Below, one piece after another: positions 6,001 to 6,444 of a stretch of 6,444 nt of DNA (its first letter is position 1; each line of letters starts with the position of its first letter). Below the pieces are notes generated by a model, which was not told where the DNA came from, searched no databases, and worked only from the letters and a program-made list of their open reading frames with translations. The translations under genes and the position numbers were made by a program. Source of the DNA: an uncultured marine group I thaumarchaeote (GTDB lineage Archaea; Thermoproteota; Nitrososphaeria; Nitrososphaerales; Nitrosopumilaceae); assembly GCA_902512865.1 (NCBI GenBank), contig CABXKZ010000025.1, positions 1 through 6,444 on the forward strand, read 5' to 3'.

Positions 6001-6444
6001 GGTCAAATTTCACCTCCATCATCTGAGATCATCCCAAAAACATCCAAAATAATTGAAAAATTCAATAGAATTGCAGACACTGAGATTCCAATAATCTTAA
6101 CTGAAAAATCATCTGAAGATTCAATTCTTGTTCCTCGTGTAATACAAGGTTCATTATTTACTTCTGCCAGAGGTGAAGAATCTGATGTAAATCTACGAAT
6201 AACAACAACTACTGGTCAATGTATTATTGGACAAGGTTCAGACTGTCTTGTATCTGAATCTACCCGAAAACCTGGCGCAATTTACTCAATAGTTTCAATT
6301 GATGATGTAAATTATAAAATTCGATACAGTGGAGATGATGTGCGATTAGAGAAATTCTCAATACTTCCTGAAAATTCTAATTCAAAAATTGACATTGATG
6401 ACTGGAATGTAGAAATTATAAAAGATGAGCAACCAACTAGATTC
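3022..6444 (+). CDS. Giant secreted surface protein: signal peptide, lamin-tail domain, multiple Ig/macroglobulin-like modules (3'-partial)
   Basis: The frame is open from ATG 3022 (in-frame stop at 3016-3018) to the window edge, at least 1141 residues. Residues 1-26 form a Sec signal peptide with likely cleavage after A-L-S26. Residues 34 to about 160 are a lamin-tail domain (I-V-I-N-E-V-E-I at 35-42, E-F-V-E-L-Y-N at 49-55, I-S-G-W-S-L at 63-68, then T-W-Q-R-N-T-D-G and M-T-P-K-T-S-N). Beta-sandwich modules follow, opening with D-K-x-x-Y-x-x-G at about 177, 286, 405, 529 and 888, plus a degenerate copy near 694. Most close with G-x-Y-x-V and F-x-V. A Gly/Ser/acidic linker (766-806) sits inside the fifth module. 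Cysteines are paired: 659/690, 927/933 and 1067/1075. Eleven N-x-S/T sequons (for example N55, N192, N428, N821) suggest N-glycosylation. No membrane anchor appears, so it would lie in the missing C-terminus. Cell-surface, S-layer-associated adhesion or scaffolding is inferred; no enzyme motif is seen. Confidence 0.93.
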   Translation, partial: MHLKNPLLFGLMAILLLGGTVAPALSQSSLNSNSIVINEVEINPANGAEFVELYNVTSQPIDISGWSLTPSATWKKYEIVPNTIIEPQSFLAFTYHSSWFKDFGDTVSLTNTSGELIDETPLLVDLDDDGNTWQRNTDGLDTDSATDWELKRMTPKTSNGKIIEIEETIFSFSGQTDKTEYVFGDTLTIFGNVSETLFKNDGFSSPEIINIYVEGTNYFNNIELYPDRNLSFSTTLSIQNVYGFTLGDYDVEISYGENSIQTSFTITDELTSSTETVSEDFELFTDKESYIPGETVILFANTNSSIEYAGLVYTVTDPNGKQIFDGTIFPNSQFSIVHQAGGGQIYPFSTQMFMQTVNPVYGTYEIQGTYKSLDPYSDSAEIDANTTFQVVEDVRNASIFSLSTDKEIYSIGDTIFVTGRSNQIWTENITLEVQQTGVLTRAADAHKDQYIRPDPFTLNESVHLNGDGTFEFQFKVANSGNVDEDLSRFFGDYRLTVSEYFGNAHVSFKIVENPESFVDIRTPLGLQMDKPQYVLGTAFTASGKVLDYEHKETDNYNNFVSFTIFDPTGKPMMNTASSSGFTAGKETTKLIFTAIPDVIGNYQISAILSPIQFDLGKYTITATSPVSKITESVEFEVVSAQSEILPPTETQEPLIFEICSSTRGDISEILKDLKQIGKSEIPPSMESVNCDGTTNFKTGEKLVIRGKVIVKDGRSLDQSSVKTSGSTQPGSSYSTNYAQAQFNYVELSIPYPQTLIISSSFQTIPDDGEDYHGGGGSGTASTDDESYGQSVGTGQKAESGEASTRNTGYNGQVLYKEIKKNLTEMNMKVYPDSEGNFYGVFDLRAGIFFDGIYKVKADYFGYKYEENFSVIDNSLKGGLAPEITIDFDKDEYIPGETVSISGKISNVYYYDPVSVIVETPDVSQINCFAQHSCGFGNSEKKIRVSEGTEGATFYMNYKIPSGDSSVGKYNVIADTHFGEIKKSFFVLSESDIVGQISPPSSEIIPKTSKIIEKFNRIADTEIPIILTEKSSEDSILVPRVIQGSLFTSARGEESDVNLRITTTTGQCIIGQGSDCLVSESTRKPGAIYSIVSIDDVNYKIRYSGDDVRLEKFSILPENSNSKIDIDDWNVEIIKDEQPTRF
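3895..3909 (+). repeat. 15-base exact repeat, copy 1 (module opening motif)
   Basis: CCAGGTGAAACTGTC encodes P-G-E-T-V in the opening strand of the second beta-sandwich module. It is identical to 5701-5715 in the last visible module, and both copies are preceded by a similar G-A-T-A-A-(A/G) encoded D-K. The other modules encode the same protein motif with different codons. Confidence 0.7.
5701..5715 (+). repeat. 15-base exact repeat, copy 2 (module opening motif)
   Basis: This is the second exact copy of CCAGGTGAAACTGTC, about 1.8 kb downstream of the first and in the same reading frame. It encodes P-G-E-T-V in the module that starts at residue 888. It suggests relatively recent module duplication or recombination between modules 2 and 6, compared with the more diverged copies between them. 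Confidence 0.7.

Overview
The window looks like chromosomal DNA of an ammonia-oxidising archaeon of the Nitrososphaerota (Thaumarchaeota), most likely a marine Nitrosopumilus-type lineage. The reasons are strong A+T richness, an archaeal (type II) methionine aminopeptidase, a DUF1512 protein, A/T-rich TATA-like elements 22-30 bases in front of start codons (leaderless transcripts), TTG starts, and a very large secreted protein built from Ig/macroglobulin-like modules. The lineage is inferred from protein and promoter style; no rRNA or marker gene for nitrification is present.

Layout. On the minus strand at the left edge lies the N-terminal part of a tRNA-binding (MetRS beta/EMAP II-type OB-fold) protein that lacks an obvious ATG/GTG/TTG start in the right place. 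It diverges from a plus-strand pair: a membrane-anchored DUF1512 protein (162-1289) and, overlapping it by 4 bases, a 59-residue zinc-ribbon protein (1286-1465). That small gene converges on, and overlaps by 11 bases, the type II methionine aminopeptidase gene map (1455-2348, minus). A 65-base promoter interval separates map from a divergent tRNA-Pro(TGG) gene (2414-2487). Next come a small two-helix membrane protein with a C-terminal zinc ribbon (2629-2877, TTG start) and a 144-base promoter region.

More than half of the window (3022 to the right edge) is one open reading frame of at least 1141 codons with no stop. It starts with a signal peptide, then a lamin-tail domain (LTD), then at least six beta-sandwich modules recognised by a repeated D-K-x-x-Y-x-x-G-[ED] opening and a G-x-Y-x-V ... 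F-x-V ending. One module is interrupted by a Gly/Ser/acidic linker. All six cysteines form three close pairs near the C-terminal half, and eleven N-glycosylation sequons are visible. This suggests a glycosylated cell-surface or S-layer-associated adhesin or scaffold.

Functionally the left part is housekeeping: tRNA binding, N-terminal methionine removal and a proline tRNA. The two zinc-ribbon microproteins and DUF1512 are conserved but uncharacterised. The right part is accessory surface biology, and it is the most interesting piece. No CRISPR array, insertion sequence, integrase or attachment site is visible.
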